Below, piece by piece: positions 18,620-29,419 of a stretch of DNA of 64,000 nt (position 1 is its first letter; each line of letters begins with the position of its first letter). The DNA is from Vreelandella alkaliphila (GTDB lineage Bacteria; Pseudomonadota; Gammaproteobacteria; Pseudomonadales; Halomonadaceae): NCBI RefSeq assembly GCF_016107625.1, contig NZ_JABASV010000008.1, positions 144,433 to 208,432 of the forward strand, read 5' to 3'. The position numbers and the translations under genes are program-made. Below the pieces are notes generated by a model. It was given only the letters and a program-made list of their open reading frames with translations, searched no databases and was not told the DNA's origin.

Positions 18620-19396
18620 TTAAGACGCAGATAGACGAGTGCGCAGCTGTTGTTGCAACGCATCAAATAGACTATCGACGGTCAACGCGAGTAACGCGAT
18701 CAACAGCGCACCTTGTAAAACATACGCCATATTGCCATTCACGATACCTGCGATGATCGGGTCACCTAAGTTACTGGCGCCTACCGTCGCCCCTATAGCC
18801 GCTGTGGCAATATTAATGGTTACCGATGTTCGGATACCGGCCAGAATTACTGGTGTGGCTAATGGAAGCTCAACGCGAGTTAATACCTGCCAAGGGGTCA
18901 TCCCCATGGCAAACGCCGCCTGTTTAAGACTCGCATCTACATCCTGGAGCCCAGCAAGCGTGTTTCGCACAATCGGTAATAAGCCATAGAGCATTAGCGC
19001 CACGATAATCGGCAATGTTCCAAAACCCAATACAGGAACCGCCAGGGCAAGCACTGCCACAGGAGGAAATGTCTGACCCAGTGAAGCCAACTGCCCGGCA
19101 AGGGGTAAGAAGTCTCTCCCCCACTGCCGAGTGACTGCAATGCCGGCCAATACTCCTACGCTTATCGTGACGACAGCCGCTACTCCAACAACGAACACGT
19201 GCCTTGCCAGCAGAGAAGCAAAATCAGCGCGGGCATAAATCACCTGACGGGCGTCGGGCTCCAGCCAACGAAATACAGGCTCTAACGCCGGGATACCCAA
19301 TACCCCTATCAGCAGCAAGAGTGCCCAACCAATAGGCCATAGCCAGCGCGGGCCGACTGTAATCGATGATTCACCACGGTTACGATCACCCGTCAC
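18620..19396 (-). CDS. yehW: Osmoprotectant ABC transporter permease (YehW-like)
   Basis: A 258-residue inner-membrane permease of the OpuBB/OpuCB class with about six membrane helices. The coupling loop is visible around LKQAAFAMGMTPWQVLTRVELPLATPVILAGIRTSVTINIATAAIGA. It is the last gene of an operon with the order osmF-yehY-yehX-yehW, identical to the E. coli yehZYXW cluster. The start is GTG and overlaps the ATPase gene by 11 bases. It probably imports glycine betaine or similar compatible solutes, fitting a halophile. Confidence 0.87.
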   Translation of the reverse strand: MTGDRNRGESSITVGPRWLWPIGWALLLLIGVLGIPALEPVFRWLEPDARQVIYARADFASLLARHVFVVGVAAVVTISVGVLAGIAVTRQWGRDFLPLAGQLASLGQTFPPVAVLALAVPVLGFGTLPIIVALMLYGLLPIVRNTLAGLQDVDASLKQAAFAMGMTPWQVLTRVELPLATPVILAGIRTSVTINIATAAIGATVGASNLGDPIIAGIVNGNMAYVLQGALLIALLALTVDSLFDALQQQLRTRLSAS

Positions 19397-20351
19397 GGTG
19401 ACTCACCTTGTCTAACTGGGCCTCTTTCACCACTTTGCGCAGCGATAACTCACCAATCGGCATATCATGCTGGTCGACAACCGTCAGCCTATCGCAGTGG
19501 TCACGCAGCATCATTGAAAGCGCTTGGCGCAGTGAAAACTCCCCCGGAATACGCGACTGGGCAGGCAGTGTCTGCCCAAGCGATGACATGTGATCTTTGA
19601 CGCGTGTTAAGGCAGCCTGCTTTAAACCACGCTCCAACCCTCCCAATAGCGACTCAACAAACGGATCGGCGGGGGTTTGAAGCAGCGCTAGCGGTGACCC
19701 CTGCTGAACAATACGCCCTTCGCGCATAACGACTAAATGATCTGCCAGTTTGAGCGCTTCATCCATATCGTGAGTCACGAACACCACGGTTTTATGCAGC
19801 CGCGCCTGAAGCTTTGCCAGCTCGTCTTGAAGCTTTTCTCGAGTAATAGGGTCTAGCGCTCCAAAAGGCTCATCCATCAGCAAAATATCAGGATCTGCCG
19901 CCAATGCGCGCGCAACGCCTACCCGCTGCGCCTGGCCGCCAGAGAGCTGGTGAGGATACTTATGGGCAAACTCTTCCGTGGGAAGGCCTAACAGGCGCAT
20001 TAACTCTTCGACGCGTGCTTTAACATCAGCGGCAGGCCATTTTAACAAACGTGGCACCAGCCCAATGTTGTGCGCTACCGTCCAATGGGGAAACAGGCCC
20101 GTACTCTGGATCGCATAGCCGATACGGCGGCGAAGCTTAACCGGGTCATAGTGGCCTATTGCCTGTCCGTCGATGATAATGTCGCCGCTACTATGCTCAA
20201 TCAAACGATTTATCATACGTAGCGTCGTCGATTTTCCGCAGCCTGATGATCCTACCAGCGCACAGAACTTTCCTTTCGCGACGTGTAAGGATATGTCGTC
20301 AACCGCTGTGTCTTCGCCAAAGTGCTTCGACACATGGGAAAGCTCTATCAT
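19386..20351 (-). CDS. yehX: Osmoprotectant ABC transporter ATP-binding protein with CBS-like tail (YehX-like)
   Basis: A 321-residue cytoplasmic ATPase. It has Walker A GSSGCGKS, signature LSGGQ (HQLSGGQAQRVGVARALA), Walker B ILLMDEPFGALDPITR and the switch His in FVTHDMDEAL. Residues from about 265 form a CBS-like segment (LRQALSMMLRDHCDRLTVVDQHDMPIGEL), typical of betaine/choline ATPases and possibly an ionic-strength sensor. The start overlaps the stop of the upstream permease (ATGA) and has GGAGG upstream. Confidence 0.9.
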   Translation of the reverse strand: MIELSHVSKHFGEDTAVDDISLHVAKGKFCALVGSSGCGKSTTLRMINRLIEHSSGDIIIDGQAIGHYDPVKLRRRIGYAIQSTGLFPHWTVAHNIGLVPRLLKWPAADVKARVEELMRLLGLPTEEFAHKYPHQLSGGQAQRVGVARALAADPDILLMDEPFGALDPITREKLQDELAKLQARLHKTVVFVTHDMDEALKLADHLVVMREGRIVQQGSPLALLQTPADPFVESLLGGLERGLKQAALTRVKDHMSSLGQTLPAQSRIPGEFSLRQALSMMLRDHCDRLTVVDQHDMPIGELSLRKVVKEAQLDKVSHRDG

Positions 20352-21541
20352 TTATGTCCTCCGGGGCGAAGCGCGTCGGCTAATGCCCCCAAACTAGCAT
20401 CTACAATTAGTGCCAAGACCAAAATAGGGAGCGCGCCAAGTAGCACCATGTCCATAGCCGCTTGGCCTAACCCCTGAAAAATAAACGTGCCAAGCCCACC
20501 TGCCCCAATCAACGCAGCAACGGCCGTTAATCCAATCGCTTGAACAGCGGTGATTCGCACGCCTTCTAATAGTATTGGCAGCGCCAAAGGAAATCTTACC
20601 TGCCAGAAGCGCTGATACGGACGCATACCCATCGCCTTAGCAGCATCTAAGGTTTCAGGGTCGACTTCATCAAGCGCAATATAAGTATTGCGCACCATGG
20701 GTAACAGGCTATAGGCAATGAGCGCCATCAATGCGGGGGTGGCGCCGATACCGCTAACCCCCAACTGGGCTAAAACAGGTACGTTAGCAGCTAGCCAAGC
20801 AAGCGGAGCCAGCAGTAGCCCAAACAGAGCCAAGCTCGGAATCGTTTGCAGGAAGTTCAGCCATGCAAACGCTATTCGTTGTAGACGTTGGTAACGTCGC
20901 ATTAGCATAGCGAGCACTAAACCAACTACGATACTAACGCTCACCGCTATGCCGACCAGTACCACATGTTGCAGCATGGCACGATAAAATTGCTGGTCGC
21001 GCGCTTGAAACTCCTGAACAAGGGCTAAATTTTCAAGCCATAAGGCGGCACAAAGCAGCCACGCTCCCCCCACGCTGCTGAGCAATAGGGTGGTCCATAA
21101 GCGCGACAACCCCAAACGTAAACGCACTTCCACTAGGCACAATAAAAGTAAAAAAAGCACGACCCAATAGGCAGCACCAATACCTAAACGCGCTTGCGGC
21201 AGAGTGGGATCAATCAGCCAGTGGCCTGCTACCATAAGCCCGAATGGCATCAATAAGAGTGTCAGGGTAACGATACACAGTTGAGCATAGCTATGAAGAC
21301 GGCTTGGCTTAATAGCCAAGCCGCCCATAGCGATAAATAGCAAGGAAACAAGCAGCGCACCGGGCCAACCAATCGCAGCTACTAAGCCATAAGATGTACC
21401 CGCTACAATTCTATTAGGCGCGACGCTAACAAGACCCAGTAGCCAAGAGGCTCCTAACATAGCGGCACTTAAACATATCAGTACTGAGTTTAAATGCCCA
21501 TATTGACTGGATGGCGATGGCAAAGCGTCTATCTGCGACAT
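20348..21541 (-). CDS. yehY: Osmoprotectant ABC transporter permease with N-terminal membrane extension (YehY-like)
   Basis: A 397-residue inner-membrane protein. About 180 residues of extra hydrophobic helices precede a standard OpuC-type permease domain with the coupling loop DEVDPETLDAAKAMGMRPYQRFWQVRFPLALPILLEGVRITAVQAIG. This long N-terminal extension is the hallmark of YehY compared with the short YehW. The gene starts 3 bases after the osmF stop and overlaps the ATPase gene by 4 bases. Confidence 0.88.
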   Translation of the reverse strand: MSQIDALPSPSSQYGHLNSVLICLSAAMLGASWLLGLVSVAPNRIVAGTSYGLVAAIGWPGALLVSLLFIAMGGLAIKPSRLHSYAQLCIVTLTLLLMPFGLMVAGHWLIDPTLPQARLGIGAAYWVVLFLLLLCLVEVRLRLGLSRLWTTLLLSSVGGAWLLCAALWLENLALVQEFQARDQQFYRAMLQHVVLVGIAVSVSIVVGLVLAMLMRRYQRLQRIAFAWLNFLQTIPSLALFGLLLAPLAWLAANVPVLAQLGVSGIGATPALMALIAYSLLPMVRNTYIALDEVDPETLDAAKAMGMRPYQRFWQVRFPLALPILLEGVRITAVQAIGLTAVAALIGAGGLGTFIFQGLGQAAMDMVLLGALPILVLALIVDASLGALADALRPGGHK

Positions 21542-21544
21542 TCA

Positions 21545-22453
21545 TTAGTCATCCAGGCTATCAAGATAGTCGCTTGCGACTTGATCAGGCGAGAAACCAT
21601 TCACCGCGACATCTGCGTTGAGCGTTTGCAACGTCACAAGGTCAAGGGTTGCAAATACGTCGTTGAGTAGCGTCTCAATTTCAGGGTAGGCATCCAGCAC
21701 TTCGGCACGCACCACTGGCGACGGCTGATATACCGGCTGAACCCCCTTAATATCTTCTAAAACAACCAGCCCCAGCGCACTTAAGCCACCATCGGTGCCA
21801 TAGGTCATGGCACCATTAACACCGCTTGTTTGTTGGGCTGCGGCTCGCATAGTAGCTGCCGTATTACCACCGGACAGCACAAGCAGTTGATCATCGCTAA
21901 GTTCGAACCCATAAGCATCCTGGAATGCAGGCAATGCCTGAGCGGACTCTACAAATTCTGCACTCGCTGCGAATTTAAACTCGCCGCCTTGGTTAACATA
22001 GTCGGCAAGGTCATCAAGGGTCGTTAAGCCGTTGGCCGTAGCCACGTCTTCACGAATACTCATGGCCCAGGTGTTATTAGCGCTAGCAGGCTTCAGCCAT
22101 ATTAGCCCCTGCGCCGCATCGCGCTCTTTAACAGTCTGGTAGGCATCCTCTGCACTATTCCAGACAGGGCTGTCAGTCATATCAAAGAAAAAAGCGCCGT
22201 TACCGGTATATTCGGGATAAAGGTCGATTTCTCCCGCTTCAAGCGCACTACGCACAACGCTGGTGCCACCTAGCTGTAGGCGATCTTCTGTAGGCACACC
22301 GCCACGCTCTAGCGTTTGAATAATCAGCTCACCCAGCACGGACCCTTCTGTGTCGATTTTGGAGGACACGACAACAGGGTCGCTGGCGTAAGCAGTCGAA
22401 AAAGTAATGGCTGATAAGCAAGCGACGATGGTCGGTTTTAGAGTAAAGCGCAT
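21545..22453 (-). CDS. osmF: Osmoprotectant-binding periplasmic protein OsmF (YehZ)
   Basis: A 302-residue secreted solute-binding protein. A Sec signal peptide covers about residues 1-23 (FSTAYA then SDP). The mature protein matches OsmF closely: SKIDTEGSVLGELIIQTLERGGVPT, LGGTSVVRSALEAGEIDLYPEYTGNGAFFF, and PASANNTWAMSIRED. It delivers the ligand to YehYXW. I chose the ATG at 22453 because AGGA lies 8 bases before it; an ATG three codons upstream directly abuts that site. It is the first gene of the operon. Confidence 0.92.
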   Translation of the reverse strand: MRFTLKPTIVACLSAITFSTAYASDPVVVSSKIDTEGSVLGELIIQTLERGGVPTEDRLQLGGTSVVRSALEAGEIDLYPEYTGNGAFFFDMTDSPVWNSAEDAYQTVKERDAAQGLIWLKPASANNTWAMSIREDVATANGLTTLDDLADYVNQGGEFKFAASAEFVESAQALPAFQDAYGFELSDDQLLVLSGGNTAATMRAAAQQTSGVNGAMTYGTDGGLSALGLVVLEDIKGVQPVYQPSPVVRAEVLDAYPEIETLLNDVFATLDLVTLQTLNADVAVNGFSPDQVASDYLDSLDD

Positions 22454-22603
22454 AGTGGTCATCCTATTATTTAGCGTCTTGAAGGTATCATCTCAGTATA
22501 AGAGCCAACGACATTGACGTCAGACGCCATATCAACGGCGCCTGACATCTACAACGTTTCTATTCAATGCCCTCACTGTCATCACGCTCAACATCGATAA
22601 CGC

Positions 22604-23995
22604 TTAAGGCGCTTCAATCACCCAGGTTGTTCCCTCACGGGAATCCTTCAGGATAATACCCAAACTCGCTAGTTCATCTCGAATAGCATCTGCCTGAGCA
22701 AAATCTTTATTGGCTTTTGCTTCTTTACGCTGTGCTATTTTGGCCTCAATCTCAGTCTCACTCAGCGCTACCTGCTGCTGATTACCTTTCAAAAAAGTCT
22801 GAGGATCTTGCTGCAAAAGCCCTAGCACACCCGCTAGACGTGTTAATTCCGATGCTAAACGCTGCGCTTTTTCTGGCGACTCGCTCTTAGCGCGATTGAG
22901 ATCCCGCGCCAGATCGAATAATACCGCTAACGCCTCAGGCGAATTGAAGTCGTCATCCATCGCCGTGGTGAAACGCTCAGCATAGCCTGCCTCATCACCG
23001 TCACCGCTAGATGACACTTCCACACCCTCTAATGCTGTGTAAAAGCGCGTCAGCGATTTGCGAGCCTCATGGAGAGAGTCTACCGAGTAGTTAATTGGGC
23101 TACGGTAGTGGCTAGCCACTAGCAAGAAACGCACGACTTCCGGATCATGCTCTGCCAGCACATCGCGGATGGTAAAAAAGTTACCCAACGATTTTGACAT
23201 CTTTTCCTGGTTAACCCGCACGGCCCCGGCATGCATCCAGGTGTTGACGTAGGTTTTACCAGTCGCCGCCTCTGATTGGGCAATTTCGTTTTCATGATGA
23301 GGAAACGTAAGGTCAGGACCACCACCATGAATATCGAAGGTGTCGCCTAAGCAGCACGTCGACATTGCTGAGCACTCAATGTGCCATCCTGGGCGGCCAT
23401 TGCCCCAAGGAGAGTGCCAGTGTGCTTCGCCCGGTTTAGCGGCTTTCCAAAGCACAAAATCAAGCGGGTCCTCTTTATGAACATCAACCTCAACCCGAGC
23501 ACCAGAACGCATATCATCAAGTTGACGATTATTTAGCTTGCCGTAATCAGCGAACTTGCGTACCCGGTAATACACATCCCCATTGGCAGCAGCATAAGCA
23601 AAGTCTTTCTTAATCAGCGTCTCAATCATGGCAACAATGTCATCAATATGACCTGTCGCCCGAGGCTCATGGCTTGGGGGCAATACACCAAGACGTGCTT
23701 CGTCTTCGTGCATTGCCTGAATCATGCGCTCGGTGAGTGTGCTAATCGATTCGTTATTCTCTTCGGCACGCTTGAGAATTTTATCGTCAATGTCGGTGAT
23801 GTTACGGACATAAGTAACATCATAACCGCGATAACGCAGGTAGCGGGTTATCACATCGAAGGCCACCATGACCCGCGCGTGGCCAAGGTGGCAGTAGTCA
23901 TACACCGTCATGCCGCAGACATACATGCTGACTTTACCCGCCACCAGCGGGGTAAACGGTTCTTTGCGGCGTGTCAGCGTATTATAAATGTGCAT
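22604..23995 (-). CDS. cysS: Cysteinyl-tRNA synthetase
   Basis: A 463-residue class I aminoacyl-tRNA synthetase. It begins [14 protein letters not shown]. The zinc-site Cys is in [10 protein letters not shown], the HIGH-type motif is CHLGHARV, later zinc ligands lie in HIECSAMS and [14 protein letters not shown], and the KMSKS loop is [10 protein letters not shown]. The length matches E. coli CysS (461). SD AAGGA is 8 bases before the ATG. It follows glnS on the same strand by 11 bases, so they are likely co-transcribed. Confidence 0.97.
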   Translation of the reverse strand: MHIYNTLTRRKEPFTPLVAGKVSMYVCGMTVYDYCHLGHARVMVAFDVITRYLRYRGYDVTYVRNITDIDDKILKRAEENNESISTLTERMIQAMHEDEARLGVLPPSHEPRATGHIDDIVAMIETLIKKDFAYAAANGDVYYRVRKFADYGKLNNRQLDDMRSGARVEVDVHKEDPLDFVLWKAAKPGEAHWHSPWGNGRPGWHIECSAMSTCCLGDTFDIHGGGPDLTFPHHENEIAQSEAATGKTYVNTWMHAGAVRVNQEKMSKSLGNFFTIRDVLAEHDPEVVRFLLVASHYRSPINYSVDSLHEARKSLTRFYTALEGVEVSSSGDGDEAGYAERFTTAMDDDFNSPEALAVLFDLARDLNRAKSESPEKAQRLASELTRLAGVLGLLQQDPQTFLKGNQQQVALSETEIEAKIAQRKEAKANKDFAQADAIRDELASLGIILKDSREGTTWVIEAP

Positions 23996-24006
23996 ATGAC
24001 GATTCC

Positions 24007-25686
24007 TTAGCCCTTCTGTTTGATTTTCGCCCAGCTATCTTTCAACCCAACGGTACGATTAAACACCAACTGCCCTGGCTTGGAAGCATGACGGTCAGCG
24101 CAGAAATAGCCCACCCGCTCAAACTGGAAACGATCTTCTGGAACAGCATCCGCCAAACTGGGCTCGCCAATGGCGTGGCACACCGCCAAGGAGTCGGGGT
24201 TCAGGTGTTCGAGGAAGTCGACATCTTTGTCACGATCCGGCTGTTCAACCGTGAACAAATTGTCATACAAGCGCACTTCCATCGGTACACCATGAGCGGC
24301 ACTCACCCAGTGAATCACGCCTTTCACCTTGCGGCCTTCAGGATTTTTTCCTAGCGTATCGAAATCCACCGAACAGTGCAGTTCCGTCACGTCACCGGCT
24401 TCGTTCTTAACAACGTCATCACAACGAATCACGTAGCTGTTACGCAGGCGGACTTCTTTGCCAGGCGCTAAACGGAAAAACTTTTTGGGCGCGTCTTCCA
24501 TGAAGTCGTCTTGGTCAATATACAGCTCGCGACTAAACGGCACCTTACGCACCGCCATATCTTCTCGCGCGGGGTGCCCAGGCACGTCATACACTTCTTC
24601 ATGGTCTTCAGGAACGTTGGTCAGTACCACCTTAAGGGGTTTCAATACGCACATTGCCCGCGGCGCATTGTCCTCAAGATCAGAGCGAATCGCATGCGTT
24701 AGCATGGCAATATCCACCAAACCGCCATCGGCGCGCGTAACACCAATCATCTCACAGAACTTGCGAATGGATGCCGGCGTATAACCGCGACGACGCATAC
24801 CTGAAATAGTTGGCATACGCGGGTCGTCCCAGCCATCAACAATCTGCTCGTCAACCAGCAGTTTCAGCTTGCGCTTCGAAGTGAGGGTGTAATCCAAATT
24901 AAGTCGAGCAAACTCGATTTGGCGCGGCTTGGCGGGAACCGGCAAGTTATTCAAAAACCACTCGTAAAGCGGGCGATGGTCTTCAAACTCTAGCGTACAG
25001 ATTGAATGGGTAATGCCTTCGATGGCGTCAGACTGACCATGGGTAAAATCGTACGACGGGTAGATTTTCCACTTGTCACCTGTTTGATGGTGGCTGGCAT
25101 GGCGAATACGGTAAAGGATCGGGTCGCGAAGATTGATATTGGGCGACGCCATATCAATTTTTGCACGCAGTACTTTTTCGCCTTCGCCAAACTCGCCGTT
25201 ACGCATGCGTTCCAGCAAATCTAGGCTTTCGTCAACGCTGCGCTCGCGGTAAGGACTTGGCTTACCCGGTGCCGTGAGTGTGCCACGGTATTCGCGAATT
25301 TCATCTGGCGAAAGATCATCAACGTAAGCTTTGCCCTCGCGAATAAGATGTTGCGCCCACGCATAAAGCTGGTCGAAATAATCAGAAGCAAAGCGAACTG
25401 GGCCTGCCCAGTTAAAGCCTAACCAGCTGACGTCCTCTTTGATAGCGTCGATATACGCCTGTTCTTCCTTCGCGGGGTTGGTGTCGTCAAAGCGCAGATG
25501 ACACTCACCACCTAGCTGCTCTGCCAACCCGAAGTTTAAACAGATCGACTTTGCATGACCGATATGTAAAAAGCCATTAGGTTCGGGAGGAAAGCGCGTC
25601 ACGATTTTGGTGACCTGGCCGCCCTCTATTTCGTCGCGTACTTGGTTGCGAATGAAGTTCGGCGCTGGGGTGGTCTCGTTGGTCAT
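24007..25686 (-). CDS. glnS: Glutaminyl-tRNA synthetase
   Basis: A 559-residue class I synthetase. It has the HIGH motif in [23 protein letters not shown] downstream, the KMSKS equivalent [12 protein letters not shown], and a C-terminal anticodon-binding beta-barrel domain ([20 protein letters not shown] sequence). The length matches E. coli GlnS (554). The gene starts about 156 bases from the divergent ppiB gene; a promoter region must lie between them. No strong ribosome site is visible immediately before the ATG. Confidence 0.97.
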   Translation of the reverse strand: MTNETTPAPNFIRNQVRDEIEGGQVTKIVTRFPPEPNGFLHIGHAKSICLNFGLAEQLGGECHLRFDDTNPAKEEQAYIDAIKEDVSWLGFNWAGPVRFASDYFDQLYAWAQHLIREGKAYVDDLSPDEIREYRGTLTAPGKPSPYRERSVDESLDLLERMRNGEFGEGEKVLRAKIDMASPNINLRDPILYRIRHASHHQTGDKWKIYPSYDFTHGQSDAIEGITHSICTLEFEDHRPLYEWFLNNLPVPAKPRQIEFARLNLDYTLTSKRKLKLLVDEQIVDGWDDPRMPTISGMRRRGYTPASIRKFCEMIGVTRADGGLVDIAMLTHAIRSDLEDNAPRAMCVLKPLKVVLTNVPEDHEEVYDVPGHPAREDMAVRKVPFSRELYIDQDDFMEDAPKKFFRLAPGKEVRLRNSYVIRCDDVVKNEAGDVTELHCSVDFDTLGKNPEGRKVKGVIHWVSAAHGVPMEVRLYDNLFTVEQPDRDKDVDFLEHLNPDSLAVCHAIGEPSLADAVPEDRFQFERVGYFCADRHASKPGQLVFNRTVGLKDSWAKIKQKG

Positions 25687-25842
25687 GGTGGTGTTGATAA
25701 CCTCATGGTGGATGGCGGGCTAGGCAACCAATGCCTAAGCTATTAGGGTTTGCGCTTCGCGGTGCCAAGCAAAACCGCTATTATAACGTGACGCCGATGC
25801 ACAGCGCCAAGGCGAACGCCTTTATTGAACAGGAATTTATCT

Positions 25843-26343
25843 ATGATCGTATTACAGACCAACCACGGTGACATCACTATTGCGCTTAATCATGAAAAAG
25901 CGCCAAAAACTGCCGCTAATTTTGAGCAATATGTCCGCGATGGTTTTTATGATGGCACTTTGTTTCACCGTGTTATCGATGGCTTTATGGTTCAGGGCGG
26001 TGGCTTCGATCAAGATTTTAACCAAAAGCCAACGCGTGATCCGATCGAGAACGAAGCCGACAATGGTTTACAAAACACGGTTGGCACACTGGCAATGGCA
26101 CGCACTCAAGACCCTCACTCTGCCACAGCGCAGTTCTTTATCAACGTTGGTAACAATAGTTTCTTGAATCATAGTGGTAAAAGTCTTCAAGGCTGGGGCT
26201 ACGCAGTGTTTGGCGAGGTTGTCGACGGCATGGACGTGGTAGACGCCATCCGCGGTGTAAGCACCACACGTCGTGGTATGCATGCTGACGTGCCCGCAGA
26301 CGATGTCATCATTGAGCGCGCCTATGTAAAAGAAGCCGACTAA
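25843..26343 (+). CDS. ppiB: Peptidyl-prolyl cis-trans isomerase B (cyclophilin)
   Basis: A 166-residue cytoplasmic cyclophilin. The core is intact: [53 protein letters not shown] and [18 protein letters not shown]. There is no signal peptide, so it is the PpiB rather than the periplasmic PpiA form. The ATG at 25843 (MIVLQTNHG) has AGGAA upstream; the frame opens slightly earlier at 25825. It precedes lpxH by 13 bases, an arrangement common in gammaproteobacteria. Confidence 0.95.
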   Translation: MIVLQTNHGDITIALNHEKAPKTAANFEQYVRDGFYDGTLFHRVIDGFMVQGGGFDQDFNQKPTRDPIENEADNGLQNTVGTLAMARTQDPHSATAQFFINVGNNSFLNHSGKSLQGWGYAVFGEVVDGMDVVDAIRGVSTTRRGMHADVPADDVIIERAYVKEAD

Positions 26344-26356
26344 TTACGGGAGTTCT

Positions 26357-27127
26357 ATGCGCACTCTGCTGATAGCTGATATGCATCTAAGCAGTGATAC
26401 CCCTGAGATTAATCAGGGGTTTTATCATTACTTAGAGCACACCGCTACTGGGGCTGACGCCCTGTATATTCTAGGCGACCTGTTTGACGCCTGGATCGGA
26501 GATGATCTCCTTGACACACCACATCCTCTTAGCGACATTGCCTGGGAAGTGATCAGACGGTTACGCAAATTAAGCAGCAACGGAACTGCGATTTATTTCC
26601 TGCACGGCAATCGCGACTTTCTGATTGGCGAGCGCTTTATCAGTGAGTGCCAAGCCTCTCTGCTACCCGAAAGCCAAACGGTGGAACTCCAAGGAGTGCC
26701 TGTCGTTATTCTACATGGCGACAGTCTTTGCACTAAAGATGATGCTTACATGGCGTTCCGCCAACAGTCCAGAGATCCTCAGTGGCAAACGCAAATCCTA
26801 TCCTTACCCCTTGATCAGCGACTGGAGCTTGCCAAGAGTCTGCGTATGCAGTCGGGCGATGCCAACGCGAGTAAAGCGGAAGCGATCATGGACGTGACAC
26901 ACGAAGAAGTGGTGGCGCTGATGGCGCACTCTGGTGTCACCACCATGATTCATGGTCACACCCACCGGCCAAAGGTACATGACCTGACAGTTGAGGACGT
27001 ACCTGCAAAACGTTTTGTTCTTGGTGACTGGGATGTTCACCATGGCTGGGACATTGTCGTTGAACGCACGGCAGAGCATGACGCCATGCCTATTCTGCGT
27101 CAATTCACCTTAGCCAACCCACCCTAA
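26357..27127 (+). CDS. lpxH: UDP-2,3-diacylglucosamine diphosphatase LpxH
   Basis: A 256-residue metallophosphoesterase that removes UMP from UDP-2,3-diacylglucosamine to give lipid X in lipid A synthesis, at the inner face of the inner membrane. The metal-binding motifs are present: IADMHLSS, LGDLFDAWIGDD, LHGNRDFLIG, ILHGDSLC and MIHGHTHRP. GGGAG precedes the ATG. A strong terminator follows. Confidence 0.95.
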   Translation: MRTLLIADMHLSSDTPEINQGFYHYLEHTATGADALYILGDLFDAWIGDDLLDTPHPLSDIAWEVIRRLRKLSSNGTAIYFLHGNRDFLIGERFISECQASLLPESQTVELQGVPVVILHGDSLCTKDDAYMAFRQQSRDPQWQTQILSLPLDQRLELAKSLRMQSGDANASKAEAIMDVTHEEVVALMAHSGVTTMIHGHTHRPKVHDLTVEDVPAKRFVLGDWDVHHGWDIVVERTAEHDAMPILRQFTLANPP

Positions 27128-27160
27128 TACTTAACGTTGCACATCAGCAAAAAACCATCA

Positions 27161-27196
27161 AAAAAGCCGGCCAAATCAATTTTTGGCCGGCTTTTT
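27161..27196. terminator. Bidirectional terminator between lpxH and ppiD
   Basis: Perfect 15-bp inverted repeat: AAAAAGCCGGCCAAA at 27161-27175 and TTTGGCCGGCTTTTT at 27182-27196, with a 6-base loop. U-runs occur in both directions, which suits the convergent genes lpxH (+) and ppiD (-). Confidence 0.9.
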
Positions 27197-27217
27197 GGGT
27201 TAATAAAAACGCGTTAA

Positions 27218-29035
27218 TTAACGCTCAATCTTCGCGTCACTACGCAGATCGTCTACCAAGCCCTGAATGATAGACTGGGCGCGGAGTTGTTCAGCCATTT
27301 GAGCTACAAAAGAAGTAAGCTGCTCGTCAACTTCGCCTACGGATACGCTATCCAACGCTATGATGGCAACGCCTTCCGGAAGTGACACAGAACGGTAAAC
27401 GCTATCACCCTCCTGCGGACGCGGCATACGAAACACCTGTTGCACTACCGCCTGGGGAAGCACAGTGTCAGACTGGCGCGAGATATTGCTAGCCTCAAGC
27501 CAATCAATGTTGCTGGCCTCGCCCGCTTCCACCGCCTCGATCATACGAGCCGCTTCTTGCTCAAGTGCTTCTTGGCGTTGTTGAGCAACAACAGCGTTAG
27601 CGACTTCGTCACGCACATCGTCTAGCGTGAGTTGAGTCGTTTCGCGATGCTCCGCAACACGCAGCACAAGGCGACGATCATCATCCAGCTCGATCACTTC
27701 GCTGTTATAGCCTTCTTCTAGCACATCAGCACTAAAGGCCTCATCTAGCACCCCCGGCTCTGAAAGCACGCCCTCACCTTCACCGCGTGCTAACCAGTCA
27801 GTCTGGTTTAGCGTTAGACCGAGGTCATCCGCTACGCTTTGCAGATCATCGGCAGCAAAACTCTCATCAATTAAGCGCTGAACTTGCTGATTGAACTCAT
27901 CATTGACTTCACGCAGAGCAACATCTTGCTGAAGTGCCTCACGCTGCTCTTCAAAGGCGGGTGCTACCAGCTCGGTTACCTGAAGGATATGAAATGCACC
28001 ATCCATTTCCACCAGTTGAGATGTTTCACCTTCATCGAGAGCAAAAGCAGCTTCATCAAAGGCATCACCAAAGAAACCACGACTAATAACCCCTAAGTCG
28101 CCGCCTTCCTCAGCACTCGCCGTATCATCTGAATAACGCAGTGCCGTATCGGTGAAAGTTTCACCGCTGTTCAAGGCTTCTAAAGCCTCATTAGCGTGTG
28201 CTTGCGCTTCTTGGCGACTGCGCTCTTCGCCAAACGTCACCATAATATGAGAGACACGTCGATCGGCATTGCGATTCTGCTCACGCCACGCAGCGCGCAA
28301 GCTCTGCTCGTTAACCTCAACGTTTTCCGCCATCGCTTGACGGTCAACTAACACATACTCAACGCGCACCTGCTCAGGACGCTCGAAACGTGCCTGGTTT
28401 GCATCGAAATATTCCTGCATTTGCGCTTCAGTAACATTCGCCTCTACGCTTACATCATCGGCATCTAATAAAACATAGCGAAAACTGCGCTGCTGGCGCT
28501 GCAATTCAGCTAAGCGTTCCTGCTCGCTTTCCAAGCTAAAGTCGCTAAACGCAAGGCCTTGCTGCAAGTGCTGGCGCTTGATATCGGCACGCAGCTCTTC
28601 ACGAAACGCCACTGGGGTATATCCTGCACCAGCAAGACGGTTGCGGAATATTTCAGCCGAGAACCGACCATCTTGATCATGAAACTCTGGCAGACCAACA
28701 ATCATTTGGTCTAGTTGGGCATCGGAGACGAACACACCACCGTCTTCAGCATATTGTGTTAGCAGTTGCTGAGTTATCAACTGGTCAAGGACATCATTAC
28801 GAAGCGCCCGCTCTTGCTCTGGTGGCACCTGTCCAGAGCGAAGCGCACGTTGTACCTCAAGCTCAACCTGCTGACGCATGATTGGTTCGCCGTTAACGCT
28901 CGCCACTTCATTAGGGTCATCGCCAAAGACACTAAACAGCGACTCCACGCCAAAAAGCGCCATGGCAGCCACCATGACACCGATAATTATTTTGGCACCC
29001 CAGCTTCTGGAGCCATCTCGAATACTTTGCAGCAT
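27218..29035 (-). CDS. ppiD: Periplasmic folding chaperone PpiD (SurA_N/parvulin domains)
   Basis: A 605-residue inner-membrane-anchored protein. The start MLQSIRDGSRSWGAKIIIGVMVAAMALFGVESLF is the typical PpiD cytoplasmic tip and membrane helix. An N-terminal SurA-like chaperone region follows, then a parvulin rotamase domain around VSHIMVTFGEERSRQEAQAHANEALEALNSGETF and GGDLGVISRGFFGDAFDEAAFAL. It helps fold proteins leaving the Sec translocon. GAGG lies just before the ATG. It lies downstream of hupB, separated by a terminator. Confidence 0.93.
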   Translation of the reverse strand: MLQSIRDGSRSWGAKIIIGVMVAAMALFGVESLFSVFGDDPNEVASVNGEPIMRQQVELEVQRALRSGQVPPEQERALRNDVLDQLITQQLLTQYAEDGGVFVSDAQLDQMIVGLPEFHDQDGRFSAEIFRNRLAGAGYTPVAFREELRADIKRQHLQQGLAFSDFSLESEQERLAELQRQQRSFRYVLLDADDVSVEANVTEAQMQEYFDANQARFERPEQVRVEYVLVDRQAMAENVEVNEQSLRAAWREQNRNADRRVSHIMVTFGEERSRQEAQAHANEALEALNSGETFTDTALRYSDDTASAEEGGDLGVISRGFFGDAFDEAAFALDEGETSQLVEMDGAFHILQVTELVAPAFEEQREALQQDVALREVNDEFNQQVQRLIDESFAADDLQSVADDLGLTLNQTDWLARGEGEGVLSEPGVLDEAFSADVLEEGYNSEVIELDDDRRLVLRVAEHRETTQLTLDDVRDEVANAVVAQQRQEALEQEAARMIEAVEAGEASNIDWLEASNISRQSDTVLPQAVVQQVFRMPRPQEGDSVYRSVSLPEGVAIIALDSVSVGEVDEQLTSFVAQMAEQLRAQSIIQGLVDDLRSDAKIER

Positions 29036-29092
29036 GCTAGCCTCAGATCATCACAGCTATCTATCGCCCTAACTATCGGGCCAGAAAAAAAC

Positions 29093-29122
29093 ATGGGCGC
29101 ATCGCGAATGCGATGCGCCCAT
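29093..29122 (-). terminator. Rho-independent terminator downstream of hupB
   Basis: Perfect 13-bp stem (ATGGGCGCATCGC at 29093-29105 and its complement at 29110-29122) with a 4-base loop. On the minus strand it is followed by a run of seven T. It would end the hupB transcript; ppiD then needs its own promoter or read-through. Confidence 0.9.
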
Positions 29123-29146
29123 TAGCTTACAGCAAACGCGAGCCAA

Positions 29147-29419
29147 TTAGTTGACGGCGTCTTTCAGCGCTTTACCGGCTTTGAAGCTGGGGACTTTTGC
29201 AGCGCTAATTTCAATCGGCTGGCCGGTCTGCGGGTTACGACCAGTACGAGCAGCACGCTCTTTAATTGCGAAAGTACCAAAACCTACCAGTGAAACACTT
29301 TCGCCTTTTTTGAGGCTATCGGTGACAGACTCCACCATGGCATCCAATGCGCGGGTTGCCGCTGCTTTAGGAATATCAGCAGACGCGGCAATAGCTTCAA
29401 TCAGCTCGGACTTATTCAC
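29147..29419 (-). CDS. hupB: Nucleoid-associated DNA-binding protein HU-beta
   Basis: A 90-residue histone-like protein. It has [11 protein letters not shown] at the start, [26 protein letters not shown] for the DNA-binding arm, and [16 protein letters not shown] at the end, all standard for HU. The start codon is GTG, with AAGGGG upstream. It lies after lon on the same strand with a 194-base gap that should hold its own promoter. HU dimers bend and compact DNA. Confidence 0.97.
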   Translation of the reverse strand: MNKSELIEAIAASADIPKAAATRALDAMVESVTDSLKKGESVSLVGFGTFAIKERAARTGRNPQTGQPIEISAAKVPSFKAGKALKDAVN